From Sipunculus nudus (taxonomy: Eukaryota > Annelida > Sipuncula > Golfingiida > Sipunculidae), in the NCBI GenBank assembly GCA_026874595.1, contig CM049314.1, positions 11,402,729 through 11,466,728 of the forward strand: a stretch of 64,000 nucleotides of DNA, written 5' to 3'. Below the pieces are notes generated by a model. That model was not told the origin of the DNA, ran no database searches, and saw only the letters and a list, made by a program, of their open reading frames with translations. Below, one piece after another: positions 39,701 to 52,950 of this stretch (positions are counted from its first letter, which is position 1; every line of letters begins with the position of its first letter). The position numbers were made by a program, and so were the translations under genes.

Positions 39701-39908
39701 TACCTGTGCATACAAAAGTGGGTTCCCCTGCATATTGGGAATCTATGTGGGGCAGCATATATGGACACCGTTGGGTGATGTTATTACAGACATGCGGACA
39801 CGGCTTGACCAACGTGTCTGTCTGACTGCCAGTGCTGGACTTGGGGAGGGCATTATTTCTGAGGTAATATGGAATCTCGGATGCACACAGCCAGGACTTG
39901 TAAGCTCT
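30705..39908 (-). CDS. NALCN channel auxiliary factor (NALF/FAM155/NLF-1)-like, last two coding exons (5' partial)
   Basis: Exon A is 39908-39704 (acceptor TTTGCAG, donor G|GTAAGC, phase 0 in, phase 1 out). Exon B is 30958-30705 (acceptor TTTTCAG, phase 1 in, stop TAG). Together they give 152 residues. Exon A starts RAYKSWLC and carries the cysteine pattern CPHVCNNITQRCPYMLP at its residues 37-53, then YAGEPTFVC. This matches the C-terminal cysteine-rich domain of FAM155A/NALF1 (YKAWLC, CxxxC...RCPFILP, YGG...FIC) in order and spacing. Exon B adds cysteines (CLEPC, LC), Asn-glycosylation sequons and a hydrophobic stretch WSVGVLSTVIAQLTILW near the end, as in relatives. The family acts in ER and plasma membrane, helping the NALCN sodium-leak channel mature and capping its extracellular face. 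The N-terminal TM and upstream cysteine exons were not found between 39.9 and 64 kb, so at least one very long intron is implied. The low CpG content around the exons contrasts with CpGs kept within them. Confidence 0.8.
34245..34415. repeat. palindromic tandem repeat (GATTGGTCCAGACC family), first array
   Basis: Repeated ~50 bp units built from GATTGGTCCAGACCA and its reverse complement. At 34318-34356 they form an exact 18 bp inverted repeat, ATCTGGTCTGGACCAATC, with a 3-base loop (GCT). Low-complexity open frames rich in W, R, D and Q on both strands are by-products. Confidence 0.8.
35100..35335. repeat. palindromic tandem repeat (GATTGGTCCAGACC family), second array
   Basis: The same unit family as 34245-34415, about 700 bp away. 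It includes a diverged form of the same hairpin near 35287-35325 (ATCTGGTCTGGGCCAATC, GCT, GATTGGTCCAGA). Confidence 0.75.
37836..39537. mobile_element. 'pearl'-like element with nine ~160-185 bp tandem core repeats
   Basis: Nine copies of a core unit are marked by AAAGTAGGTCAACTGGGAC at about 37933, 38116, 38295, 38455, 38627, 38789, 38970, 39152 and 39331. The block starts beside GCCCCCGCCTGGGGC (about 37857) and ends with an ACGG-rich stretch and the hairpin GCCCCGGCC..GGCGGGGGC (about 39508-39532). A tandem core with an ACGG-type microsatellite and a GC-rich 3' hairpin fits the non-autonomous pearl elements of bivalves. It sits in the last intron of the NALF-like gene, ending 167 bp from exon A. 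Translations of the units are repeat by-products. Confidence 0.7.
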
Positions 39909-40770
39909 CTGCAAAGATACAGAACAAAAACCTCAAGGTCAACTCTTTGTCACAGTGGTGAAGATTGTACCCTTAAAAAAGTATAATATCATTTAAAATA
40001 AAAAATGATGATTGTTTTAAGGTCTTCGACAGGTTAAAAGTGTCATCTTCTAACTGGTATCATAGAAAAGTAAAACAAAATCATTGTATCTAGACAAAGT
40101 GTGGCTCCAAGATATGCAGCCAAAAGGTCATGGATATATCCTGTAAGGAGCAACAAATACACCAGCTTAAACTTTCATTTGTCCAGGTCATGCACAAAAT
40201 ATTTTATCTTCACACTTGACATGGTTGATGACATGTAGAGTAAATTCAGCTGAGCTGAAAAAAATGTAGGTCATGGCTGAGGTTACCATGAAAAGTCAAC
40301 TTAGGAATATCCTGAAATAAAATAAATGGTTATCATTAGGTTTAATTATTTGAAACACATGATCAATGAGCACTGATTTCAAAAGTTAATTTGACTAACA
40401 ATTCCTGTTGTAAAAAACATTTAAGCTTAAACATAACACAAAATGATTTCATGGCAAAAGTCAAAAAGAGGTCATGCTTGCTTACCAGGTCTTAAAATAA
40501 AAGCTGATCTTGTGATATACTTTGCAGAAAAAAATGGTAAAGGCAAACTGTGACCCAAATTCTGGTTATAGAGTACTTTTAATTGACTAAGAAGTGACAA
40601 CTACATTTTCGTATGTTATGATTACAGGCCTACTGTAACACTTGACGTGATGACATAATCATTTAATCTTGCAGAAGGTTTTTATTTCATTTGTCATAAA
40701 AGCCTTCTCCATCTCCCCAAATACATACACATTAACAAAGTATATTATAGAAGATCATACGGTGCAAGGT

Positions 40771-41764
40771 AAACAAGGGACCCAAGGGTCACTGTGCTCA
40801 TCTTTTGTTGACCTTGAAGGTAAAAATCTTAAACAATTTCAATTTGAGATAAAGTCTGAGAGGAAGAGGTAACATAGGCCATGGTTGGTTGATATGACTG
40901 ATTTGATATGAGAATAGCTGTACACCTGTCACAGCAGGGGATCTCCCAAAGTAACCCATTACAAATCAGGTACCCTGGCATAGCTGACCTAAGTGACCAG
41001 AAGTGGCCTGCCTGCATCTGGAAAAAGCAACTGAATAAAATAGAGCCTAAAAGAATTTGATAACTAGCCTAATATTTTAGCTTTTATTTTCAAATTTCAG
41101 ATTTAAACATATTAAATACTAACATTTACATGCTGTGAAAATTAAATCATTAGTACTTACAGGAAAAAAAGTGCTACGGTCAAAGTTGAGCAAAATTTAA
41201 GGTTTTGATTTCATTTTTATGCTTATAACTTAAAATTAACAAATTTTAGATGTAATTTTGGGTATACAATTGAATCTTGATTCAACAAAGTTATATACCT
41301 GAATAAGTCTCTAGCTTCGATAATTATCATGATAAATGAGTTAATATCTTTCCTGATTTTTTACAAAGTGCATTATGTTTGGGCATATAACTTCTAGATA
41401 TTACGCAATATGGACTAAATTCCTTGCATGTATATAGGAAATATATAGGAGAACATTCTTGATAAATTTTAAGAAAAAAGATAAGTTGTTTTGATATTAG
41501 GCAGTCGTGTGATGTGATAATAGGTTTTTAATGAAAAACTGAGGTTTTCCCTGAAATTCTTGAAGTAACAAAATCACAGTGACCCAGTTTTTGTTTGGTA
41601 GGAGATTTTGAGGTCATCAAACAGCATGCCGAATTTCAGATTTGTAGGTCTAACAGTTTCAAAACGTGCCTATCTAACAGATGGACAGGCAGACATTCAG
41701 ACGGACAGATGATGGAAAATGGACTATAACTATAGCTCAGATGACTTATAGTAGGCTGAGCTAA
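40771..41764 (+). mobile_element. Helentron-like non-autonomous element, ~1 kb
   Basis: It begins with AAACAAGGGACCCAAGGGTC, and the 5' sequence contains GACCCAAGGGTC, nearly palindromic. It ends with a 3' hairpin, TAGCTCAGATGACTTATAG paired with a partial reverse copy, GTAGGCTGAGCTA, just after an ACGG/ACAG-rich stretch. The same head occurs at 33047 and 58071, and the same tail at 35681, 36138, 37313 and 60651. It contains no intact coding frame. Confidence 0.55.
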
Positions 41765-44029
41765 AAGGTATAACCATACACCAACTGATTAATAACAATA
41801 ATCTTATTTTTATTATAATTATTTTGTGAGGCATTTCTTCCCAGAAACAGGAAATGGGACAAACAGACATACCATGTGCTGCATGAATACAGCATCATGT
41901 GATCTCTTCTTGCTTTTAACATGAGTTGTAATAAGACCTCATAATCAAGAAAAGCCTGGATAAGATGAAGAGCTCCAGGAATTTCCTGGAAATCTTGTGT
42001 CATTTACATGTGGCAAATCAATATAATTTGAAAAGTATCCTTTGCCATCACCTTAGTGCTGAATATTGATAAATTTTTTATGACATTTTTTACAATTCTT
42101 TTAAGAACAGTTTTGACTCATTTATTTAGTATGTTAATAAAAACTACAAAATGCACATAATTCATGAAACCATAGATTGGTAAATGGAAGGACAAATTTC
42201 TTTTGAACACTGAACTTACTTCATGCTTGAAAATCATTTCTTCAGGACAACTGCTAATATATGCAATGAGATTCTTGCTTCTGTGCAAGTGTACAGTCTG
42301 TGGTATATTGACAATCTTTTTTTTTAATTTTTTTTTCCATCCCCCTGTTTTTACTTGCCTAATCTGAATCAATAAATTTCTGTTGTATCTGATTAAGGTT
42401 GTAGTGTTTATTAATAATTATACTACAAAACATATTTAGTCAACCATTTAATTGACTTCTCAATTTTGTTTTGCTTTTTCTAACTGGTCAGAATGACATA
42501 TATATGGTACTTACATCTTTCCCATTATTAATGTTGTGCACACCAGAGTTTCATTTCTGTCACTAAACATGTGTTTGTCTTGACAGGTTGTGCTTGGTTA
42601 CAGCAGAAAAATAAATAAAAGATTAACTTACATAGAATGATCTACACATGAACACAGCTGAGAGATCGATGATGAAGAATATTTTGATTTGAGATAATTT
42701 AACTTAAATTTCTTGAAATCAATATCACTACTGCATAATTTCTGCAGCAAGACATTTGCCCAGCCATCCATATTTGTAACTGTCACTCTGTCAGGTAAAA
42801 ACCTTGCAACTCCTATAGTTGTATACAAAGTTACCCACTTTTGATTAATCATTGACACAATGCTTTCTGAAGACATATTTCACATATATCACTCCCTATC
42901 TCATGTACTACAATAACTGGGACTGATATTTCCTCTAAGCTCTCACACAAACACTAGCTATTTGCCCTTACACCACAGGAAGTCAAGGAGATGGGTATTT
43001 TTCTGTAACCGCAATGTTAACATGAAGCATGATGTCATGAGTTTCCGTGCCCTACTCCTTCAAAATGATGATATGCTGAAGGAGGGCCTGCTTCCTGCAA
43101 GCATGTACAGAGCTGGTAAGCCAAAGGCCTGAGATCAAATTAAACAAACACTTAGCTAATAGCTGTGGCAATCAGTCTTAATTACAACAACTATGACTGA
43201 TTACCAAGCTGCACTGGCCTCCCGTCAAATTTTAACACTCCAAATCAGCCAGGCCACTGGCTGGGTGTGTTACAGGAAGTTATGTAATGGAAAAAATATG
43301 CCTCAAACTGTTTTGCCACAAATCAGACATATTGTCATTGTGTCGGCTGTGAGCGTGGGGAGGATGGTTGACAGTAGGGAGCCACTTAGGACAGCCAGTG
43401 GAAATACCCGCAGCCATGAATCACTGGCTGCCAGCCACTGGGCCTGGCTTCCTCAGGTACAATACTGTTTGACAACCTGATCAATTCTAGAGAAAAAATA
43501 CTACTTGCCATCAGCAACTCAGCCCCTACCATCACAGCTCATTTCTTATCCTATTCTGGTCCAATACTGGGCCGCAATACATCTCAGACACCCTCTCATG
43601 GAGGCCTGCCCATGTATTACCATCTAAACATAATTGTACTCAGAGTCTATTGGAGAAGGACTTCTCTTTTGGAGTCTCCTGGAAAAAAAACACTGCTATT
43701 CTGCAGTCTGCTGTAAAGAGAGCTAATAACCCACGGTAAAAAGAGCCATATTTTGTAGTCTGGTTTTAATGGCATCTATATTCTTCCGTTTGCTGTGAAG
43801 CATAAATATATTTTTTTTTCAGTTTGGCAGGAAATTCAGCTGTAACTACTGGTAACACATACTAATAGCCTGTGAAGCTGATAGTAAACTGCTGTTACTA
43901 CAAAACAAGCCATATTCTTTTTCTTCTTTTAATATATTGCTTTTTCAGCCAAATTCACAAAAGAGTACAGTGTATTCTCCAGTTAATTACAGCAGGAAAA
44001 TTGTGAAATGCTTCAACTAGTTTAAATTT

Positions 44030-44375
44030 CCAACCTTCAAGTAATGTATGTTTTCCAAAACCAATAAGGGAAATTTTCCACATTCTAGTAAGGTAAATTT
44101 TCCAAATTCAAGCATTGTAAATTTTCAAATTCAAGTAATGTATATTTTTTCACATTCAATAAGGTAAATTTTCCATATTCAAATAAGGTAAACTTTCCAC
44201 ATTCAATAAAGTAAATTTTCTACATTCAATAATGAAAAATTTTCCACATTCAAGTAAGCTGAATTTTCTAATTCGAAGGGTAAATTTTCCACATTCAAGT
44301 ATGGTAAATTTTCCACATTCAAATAAAGTAAATTTTCCAGACTCAAGTGAGGTAAATGTTCCACATTGAAGTTAA
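44030..44375. repeat. minisatellite, ~21-24 bp unit
   Basis: About 14 imperfect units of GGTAAATTTTCCACATTCAA type run across this stretch. On the minus strand they translate to a periodic LNVENLPY frame, which I read as a repeat by-product. It lies in the presumed NALF intron. Confidence 0.8.
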
Positions 44376-46754
44376 GTATATTTTTATCTGAGGCTGTTCT
44401 TGTCAGGATGTACTGCTTCTGTTTTATTGAACAAAGTAACTTACTAAAATTAAAAATGAAATTAATCAAAATTGATGATGAAAATGATGACTCCAATAGC
44501 AGATCCAGGTTAGGCATTTTGGTAAAAATTAATTTTATTTTATTCTTATTTTTTTCATTATATGTCCTACAAAATGGGCGGGGGCATGCCAATCTACAAA
44601 TAACATATTGTTTGCTACCTTGGACATTTTGTGAGGTTCTCAGTGTTCACTTGGTTAAAGGTTAAATACTGCTTTGAATTTTTTATATGTACTTATTCAT
44701 TTGACCATCAACAAACCAAAGAACATAAAAGTGGACTTGTGTCAATTAAGATTCAATCACCAGATTCCACAGCCCAAACTGTGTTATAACAACATTTCAA
44801 AATGTTACAGTGATGTTGATCCTAGATTTTATTATTCACATTCTGCAATATTGCAGCTGCTTCCTCAGCAAGGTCGGGGAGGTCCCAGATAAATATAAAT
44901 CAGACAGGAATTTATTAAAGGGGCCTATAATTTATTACAGGGGTCTATTCTGATATATGATGCCAGACTGTAGACTTATTCTTCATTTTGTTTATATCGA
45001 CATGTTTATAACATATGGGGTTCCCACAAAATAATCCAAACACATTCAGCAAGGACGCCTGATCAACCAGAGTTTTGCAAAGTGCATTTAGCAACTAGTG
45101 ACCTTTCAACTTTGATCTATATGCACCCAACCACCTTAGGTTGCATGGTGTTTCTGTTTGTCAACAATGCTGTTTTTACTATCAGCTTGCAGATAAACAA
45201 GTAATAACATCCATCACAGAGGTGTTATAAGAACTTTCTGAATAGGATTCACCTGAAGTTCAATAATATGTGTGGAGAGTAACACAGAAATCATGCAAGC
45301 TCTATAGAATTTAAGGAAGGTGAATATATATAAATGGCTTAAATGAACCAGTGTTACTCTGGTCCAGGTCAGGTGAGTCAAAAGCATTTTCCAAGAATAA
45401 AGAAGGAAGCTGAATAAGAACCACTCCTTAGATGGAGAAGGGGAATCCCCTTCCCACAGCTCACTCTGGTGGTCACTTAAAAACAGGTCCCTTCCTGGAG
45501 CTTCAGGCTTAATGGATGACTACAATGTGCAAGTGGCTTGACTTTTTTTTATTGTTTTAACACAGATTAACCACTATCATATTGATAAATCCTGGTCTAA
45601 ATTTAGAATCTAGTTTGACTAAGCTTCAGCTTACTCTTGTGTTCCTATTTTCAGGCCAGTATATAGGAATATGGGCTATTCTGATTTTTATATACTTGTT
45701 TTGCTTTTTGGCAAAGTTTTTCATGGAATGAAATGAACAATTCTGTCAGAGGCGGAGATAAGACAGCCATAGAATACCTACTAATGTTCAATTTTGAGTT
45801 TGCTCACATTTTCCTTAGAGAGTTTATGTAGCATTTAATTCAATTAAAGGCCATTTAACATTCAGTGATAGAACTGAATTAATTGGTATAAGGACATCAG
45901 GAGATCCTGTCAGTATTTATTTTTTCAGCATTCAGGAAATCCCAGGTAGAACCCTTTGAATGAAAAACTAGGGTGTATCCCTTACCCTCCTCAACATTTC
46001 ATCAATATCTGTTGATAAATTTTTTCAGCGTCCTGACACATAAAAGAACCAACCACTACGAAAACATGACACCTATCCACCTGGCAGCAGCATAAAACCC
46101 TGAGTGACTCACAAAACCCAATAGTAGAGAACACAACATTTAATACAGGGAATAAACAGTGCCTACAGGTGTATTATAACACTACCCAGCAGCCAGGTCA
46201 TTGACTGCTTGTTCAACAGTTCTCAAAAGGTACCCTGAAGAAACCCAACTTTTTCACCTATTTGTCAGGTAATTGTATGAAGATTTGCTTTTCATGCAGT
46301 AGGACTGGTAATACTTTTACAAAATACCAGCATCAGTGAGTGGTGTAGAGGTAGGGCCTATTACCTAAACATCTGTTCTGTTCCCCGGGACAGCCTCTCT
46401 CCCTTCATCTGCCACTGGGAATCAAGGTTAACGACCATGTGGATGCATTTCTAATTCCCTCTGCAGGTGCTGCACTCAATTGCAGCATCTTAAGTATATT
46501 TCATAGGGGAGGATCCTGAGTAGAGGTCAAGAGGGTTTTAACCCCATACCTTTACCTGGTGAAATGCCTTGCTTGCAGCATTCCTTCATAAAAATTTTTC
46601 GACTAGCCCCAATTTCCTGAAGTTTAAGAATTTTTTAAGGTTTTGTCCCTAAATTTCCACCCTTCTTCTGTATGCTGGTCTCCAGGTGAGTAAACCTTCT
46701 GTATACACGGGTATTATCTGCTTTTCTTGCCGAGTGCTTGCTTCTTACTCTCAC

Positions 46755-46859
46755 AATCTTCCCGTGAGGGTACCGAGTCTGCTGGCATAATAACGCCTCC
46801 AGGGCGTCTTAAGCATCTGGAGAAACTCTGCCGCAGCCTCGTCAGAATAAGACAGCTCT
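46755..46859 (-). other. candidate exon in the presumed NALF intron, unassigned
   Basis: 105 bases with several CpGs in an otherwise CpG-poor region. On the minus strand it has an acceptor CTGTACCCAG and a donor GTGAGA. The frame between them reads ELSYSDEAAAEFLQMLK and onward without a stop. A second frame is also open, using the donor GTAAGA seven bases further on. Neither resembles the missing NALF segment, and the phase does not fit exon A. A conserved non-coding block or a mobile-element remnant is possible. Confidence 0.2.
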
Positions 46860-49720
46860 CTGGGTACAGGTTTATTTATTTATTATGGTGCTTACAGCAC
46901 AGGAGGTAGCTATTATCACGCCTTCCCCATTATCTGATTAAATATTTATCACACACAAGCCGGCTGGCTTGCTGTGGAGCTTCCTTCAGTGTTAAGAGTC
47001 AGCAGAGGTTAATCAGGATAAATTGAAATTCTGATTGAAAACAGTTAATTTCCCTTACCCTGTGTCATGATGTGTCATGGACAATATTCTGTCCTCTGTA
47101 TCTCACACAGGGACATTGATAAAATTCTCCTCTTTTAATTCATCCATTTAAATACTTCTGAGCTGACAAAGCTGACACTGCTGAGTACTCCTGGCTTGGG
47201 ATGGATTTGTTCAATCCTATTTAGGTCTGTAACTGATTTTCAGTGTATTTCCTTCGCTTTCTGATATAAAATAGCAACAGAATTGAGTATTCATTTAAGC
47301 ATTTAACTCCATCTGCATCAATTCCCATATGGAAAATATTCAAACATACATTAGCATAATTTTTTTTTACATGTACAGGTATAACTACAACAGCATATCT
47401 GTCACCCAACATCAGACCAATGACAAAGGCAATGGGTGTGAGTGAGACAGTGAATAGCACAGAACCCACAGATGGTACTTTATTAAACACAGGTGGTTCT
47501 TTATTATTTGTTTAAAGGTACACAGACATAAGAAATATATGTGATTATCTCAAATGGCTGGTTTATTTTTTCGATGAAAACAAAGTTTCCAGCAAAACCA
47601 TCCTGGCACAAGTACTAAATATCTCCAAATCACCTGTTCTACATGTAAAGCTATTTCACAAGTGTCTGTTTAAAAGGAACAATATTGGGTGACCACATCT
47701 AGGTATGCCCTTGCATGTGTGACAACTCTAAGACAAGGCAAAGAATCGCTTTAAAGGAAAACAGCAGAAACACTGGTTTGAAGCTAGAAAAATTTTCTTT
47801 GGGAAGTTGCACAGTATGGCTGTTTTTATTAAGTGCCAATGATCATGTCCGTTGCAAGCTTTATCCACTTGTGTACAGGAGAAAGCAAATGGTTTTATTA
47901 TGTGTTTGTGTGTGTTGTGTGTTTGTTCACACAAACTCTCGCATCACGAAAAGAATCTCATTAATTCATATTAGCATTTTTGCATAATCAATCATAAAAA
48001 AATTGTTTATGCCAATGCGAGGAAGTCATTTTATCCAGAACAAAATATTCTAATAATATCAGAGATATAAGGAAGTTGAAATACAAAGGTGACCAACACT
48101 AAAACAGAAACTTGTATGGTGAACAAGAGTCCATATCCCGGCCATTACCTTGACTTTTCTAGATGATGTATAAGTCAGACTATATCCTCGGTCAATATTT
48201 TACAGGTATAAATCTATACAACAGTTTTCAGGTAATATAGAAGCCCTATAAATAACTGATTAATAATCGATCATCAGTTGTTTTTCTCTTTCAATCTTCA
48301 AATATGATTTTCAATCATTCTTTCAATCACTGAATATGGTTTTAAAACCATTTCCCTTCACACAGGAGTGCTAGTGTTCGACTCATCAGAACAGGCTCAC
48401 TGCTCAGACACAGCGGAGAACTCATTACCAGGTTCACCTAGCAAAACACCAGGATTTGTGATCAGTCAGCTAGGCCTGCCAATTTCCTGTTTCGCCAATG
48501 AATTCTGGGTATTTCAGAGCAGCCTCCAAACATAATTACTACACTATTCTTTTTGTTCATGTTAAAATGATCTGATTGTATCACTTGTCTCAGAGGGTCC
48601 CTGTGGACCAGCTAGAAGATTCCATAACTTCTCATATCCCCAAAAATATACTGCACATTCAGAAATTGTTGTAAGCTAAAAATTTCACTACTTTTTTTCA
48701 CAAGCAATACTTCATCTGTATATTAACTTAATGATGTGATTCATACTGACAGACCAGAAGAATATTTGACAAATTTACAATTATTTATAATCTTTTATGA
48801 AGGTATCTGTTTTTAGTACTCTTTTAAAACACCTCAGTTGCCCACATTACTCAAATGCACAGGGACCCCTCACAGGAACTGGATCATCCTTCCAGATTAT
48901 TCATACGGAGGTATACCAGCTAGCTGTCACCTTCATTCCTTATGCAGCGGTTGTACACTACAGTCTTTCCGGATCTACTTCATTTTAACTTATGCTTTGT
49001 ATGGCAAGTTTTTCAGGGTATCAACACCAGGATTTCATACATTTTTCAAAATCATAGTATCTAAACCTCCAAGATTAAATAGACTCTTGATTCAGTAAAG
49101 CCTCAGACCTAATTGAAAGACTAATCTATTTTGGTGATATTAGTATATATGTCAAAGCCACACATCAATGTCACATGCTGATGCTGGTGCTAGCGATGAC
49201 AAATCTTATTAGTCCTTAGAAGAGAAAGCAGAATCCATTAGATGGATTTCCTCAGGTTTTTTTATACTTTACTATACAGGACATGGGAGTGTGACATTCA
49301 AAATGTGACAATTCATAAACAAGTATACAGGACTGCAGAGGTTTTTGCTATCTTTTACTGACTTAATGCTTACTGTAAACTGAGGCACATGACTTGCTTG
49401 CATTCAAATTGTCATTGCAGCTAGTGTAACATTAAATATTTTTAAAAGAAATTCTGACTAAAACATATACTTCCCAAAAACATTTGCTTGTTTTACATTG
49501 AAGAATTAAGTCTTTGTATAAACCCTAACATCCTAACAGCTAAACCTCACCATCTTTTTATTACTGAAAAAGCAAACTTGCTCAGAAGATTAAAACTGGA
49601 ACATATACTCAATTAAACTCCTAGCCAAACAGTACCATGTTCCAATGCAGGTACACTCAACCATGTTTTCAGCTAAATCCCTGAATCGTCTCCTAAGAAG
49701 CCAATGCCTTCCAAGATAAA

Positions 49721-49937
49721 GCTAAGATTCCTAATGTACAGAATGTGGAATGCAGCATGTGGAATGAATGTTGAGAGATTTTGTGCACTGGCACAGCAAA
49801 ATGCATAATTTCAATGTGTTGATCTGGAATACCATGTGGAACTGGCAAAATTCACTACAGGTATTTATATAATCAATACCAATTTTTATCAGCATTCCAC
49901 ATTCCTGGTCCGCATTCCAAACATAATGAGTCTTAGC
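49721..49937. mobile_element. second copy of the 15.3 kb MITE family, 217 bp
   Basis: The left end GCTAAGATTCCTAATGTACA is almost identical to the copy at 15270. The right end, reversed, reads GCTAAGACTCATTATGTTTG and continues to GGAATGCGG. The two copies differ in the middle. It lies in the presumed long intron of the NALF-like gene. Confidence 0.7.
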
Positions 49938-52900
49938 TTTAACCCCAACATATACTCATGTAAATCTGACACCTTCCCAGATAAAAGTCTTCAAAAATCT
50001 TCTCATCGAACCCAAACATCTTCTCAGCTTTACTCCGGACGTTGCAGACTGCTGTCATTTTGTCCTCATGCTTCTGACATTTATTATACTGAACAGTTGA
50101 TGAAAAGGACATTGTGGGCTCTAATGTTTTTTATTTGTGTAAAAAGAGGATGTTTTAATATCTCTTTCCACAACTAAGTCACAATTTTACTCAAATGTGT
50201 TGGCTGTCTACATAACACAGAGTACATAATAGTTTTTGTTTAGAAATTTTCTTCTCAGTTAAGAATCCACATGAGAGAAAATGTTAGATAATATTTAGGT
50301 GTTATATTCCTATGTAGCATTTGTACCTGCTAAAATACAGAAAGAAAGATGCCAGGAAATGACCTTTCAGACACAAGGAACATAAAGGCATTTGTAGCAA
50401 TATAATCCGTATTTTAATCAGTTCTTTATGGCAGCAGTTAAGGTAACGTGAGGTCATCTAGACCTATACAACATTCAGGTGGTTGGCCACCTCAAGCAGA
50501 ACGACTGTTGTGTCTAAGTTTAAAGCATAGCCACTAGCTGACAGGAAGGAACAACTGTGTTGTTTGATATGTAGTCACCCATGACAAAATACACTTTAAA
50601 TCAAGCATCACCATACCACCAAAGCTGGCACATTTGGCCGGCAGGTTCTGAGAGACGAAGTTACTGCGCGAGATGCCATACTATAGTATTGATCAGATTG
50701 CTATATCGCAAAGTTGTGTCGGAATCCTTGCCTTGTAGCACCGGTGGGCTTTTATGGAGTCTGCTTATTTACATGCAGAATATGGGGATGTATTAACCTT
50801 CACCAGATCTGTCCCCAAGTTAGAACACAACAAAGTATGCTCAAGGCAATTCTAACCAGCTCCTCCATACCAAAACAGCTCAGGTTTTATAATGACTCCA
50901 TTGGTACTGGAACTGTTGGACATGGCTATGCTTGCAGTGCAGATGAGGCAACCCATGCACTGTGTCATCTTTTTTGTGGCCATTATTGCAGTTTGATTGG
51001 TGGTTTTAAAAAAGCTCCTGTATAATTCTCAATGGTGTGGTTAGCTGTGACGGTTTTGTTTGGTATATGAACTGATCCACTTATGGTATTCCTTCATTGT
51101 CCAGATCACAATCACTTACAGAAAATCCAGAATCAATGATGACACTGAACTTTGATAGAATAAAAGCTCTTGGTAGCCCTGTACTTTCTGTACCAATAGT
51201 ACCTGTGTCTTGTCTGTGGTACTTGTCAATAATAGCACCTGACATGTCCACTTAACTAAATGATAATTAAATACAAAGCTAATCTGCCCTGCTTTATACT
51301 GACCAAAGTGTTACCTCTGCCAAAACAAAAATCATATGACATGATTTAAAAAGAAATGAAAAGATTAATATAAGTTTAAGAAGAAACCAGACTGCTTCCA
51401 GTCATGGTCAGAGGAACTAACAAAACGTGTCAAATTTGTTTAAAAAATTGAACTGTTCTATCTTTCACCAAGTTTCTCAAAATGCATTTGATATGTCATA
51501 TTTATATGAAGGTGAACCATGGGGAGAAAAACATAAATCATTATCTTCACACAAAGCAAAAAAGAACACAATATACACAGTATTAATTTTCTTGAAAATG
51601 TAAAGTATACTTTAAGAAAAAAAATAAGATACCTGTGAGGATATTAAAAGTCAAGTCTTCTTAAAAATTATTACAGGTAACAAAATGTGCAAGGTAACAC
51701 ATGAATATATTTCTTTATGAGGGCAAACATCTCATCTAAAGCAAGCTCTTCACATGGCAAATTCACAGCAAAATCATACATTTAAAACATGCCTTGTTTT
51801 TTAACTACTGATGTTTTATGATACCAGTAAGTAATAATAGATTTTCTCTCTGCATAACCTCTAAGCAAAGAAAACCAGATAACCAGAATCAGTATATGCA
51901 ATCTGCAAGGTATTAAAAATGATACCTGTCATATAGTGTACCATCTGTGAATGAAAGGATGACTGCTTCCCCCCTGGAATATTACAGGGAATTATTTCTT
52001 TTTCAATCCTGCAAAGTCTATTTGTCTTGAAACCATGATAATTGATTTAAAATGAAATATCATTTGAAAATGAATTTTCGTTTCTCTTATTCGGCAGTAC
52101 CTGGGCATGCCTCTCAAGAAGATTAAACACACAGTCTCAAACTGATTCTCTTTAACATGTGGTACACACAAATAACAGTTTGGTAAGTATGTAATTTGAT
52201 GTTCCCTTCAGCAACAAAGCATACGAGGTCTAAATTCATATTGAACTAAACAGTCCCCATTCACTGACAGACAAACCGCTCTGGATCGTGATCCTGCAAA
52301 GGTTTAATTTGCCTCAGCATGTGAGGCAAGCTGTGACCTGGCAATAAAACTGAACTTGAGGATGGGGACACCTGGGTTTGGCCTGCCTAAGCAGCAGGAT
52401 GAGCACTACCTGTTGTCATAAGGTATGTCCTCCTACACACCAACCTGCCTGGATTAATGAAACACAATTATCTGTCCTGGGTGGGCTGCGATGGATGCCT
52501 GCCTTAGTACTGAGCCTGCCTAGTTCATCCATTAGCTCAGTTTTTCCTCCACAACAAGCCAGAATCCAGGCGAGATCATCTGTATAGAGTTTGATGGGAA
52601 TTAGCTCTGTTTTTACATGCACAGTGGTTTGTTCTGCTAGCTTCTACACATGATTATCCAATGGTTGTGCTGAGCTACAGGTATTTAACTTAACATATGC
52701 TAAGTTTATACATTACTTCTGTCTGAATAAAGACATAATTTCCACTTTCTCCTGATATAACCACCCATGGTGCATCAAAAACTGCTAAAAACATTACTTT
52801 TCTGTATATATTTCAGATGTATGTGATAAATCAGCAGATGGGGATGGCAAGGGCAATATTGATATACCAATATATATATACATATATGGATATGGCACTT

Positions 52901-52950
52901 AGATTTGGTAACTGATAGGCAATGCATGCCATTTCATCATATCTATGAAA

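Noticed and set aside
39675-39986. 103-codon plus-strand frame
   Set aside because: It is antisense to NALF-like exon A, whose splice sites, phase and family pattern are convincing on the minus strand.
42637-42790. Minus-strand segment with a GTAAGT donor
   Set aside because: Its phase does not join to NALF exon A, it has no family resemblance, and CpG content is as low as the background.
44203-44592. Asn/Leu-rich 129-codon frame on the minus strand
   Set aside because: Most of it is the 21-24 bp minisatellite.
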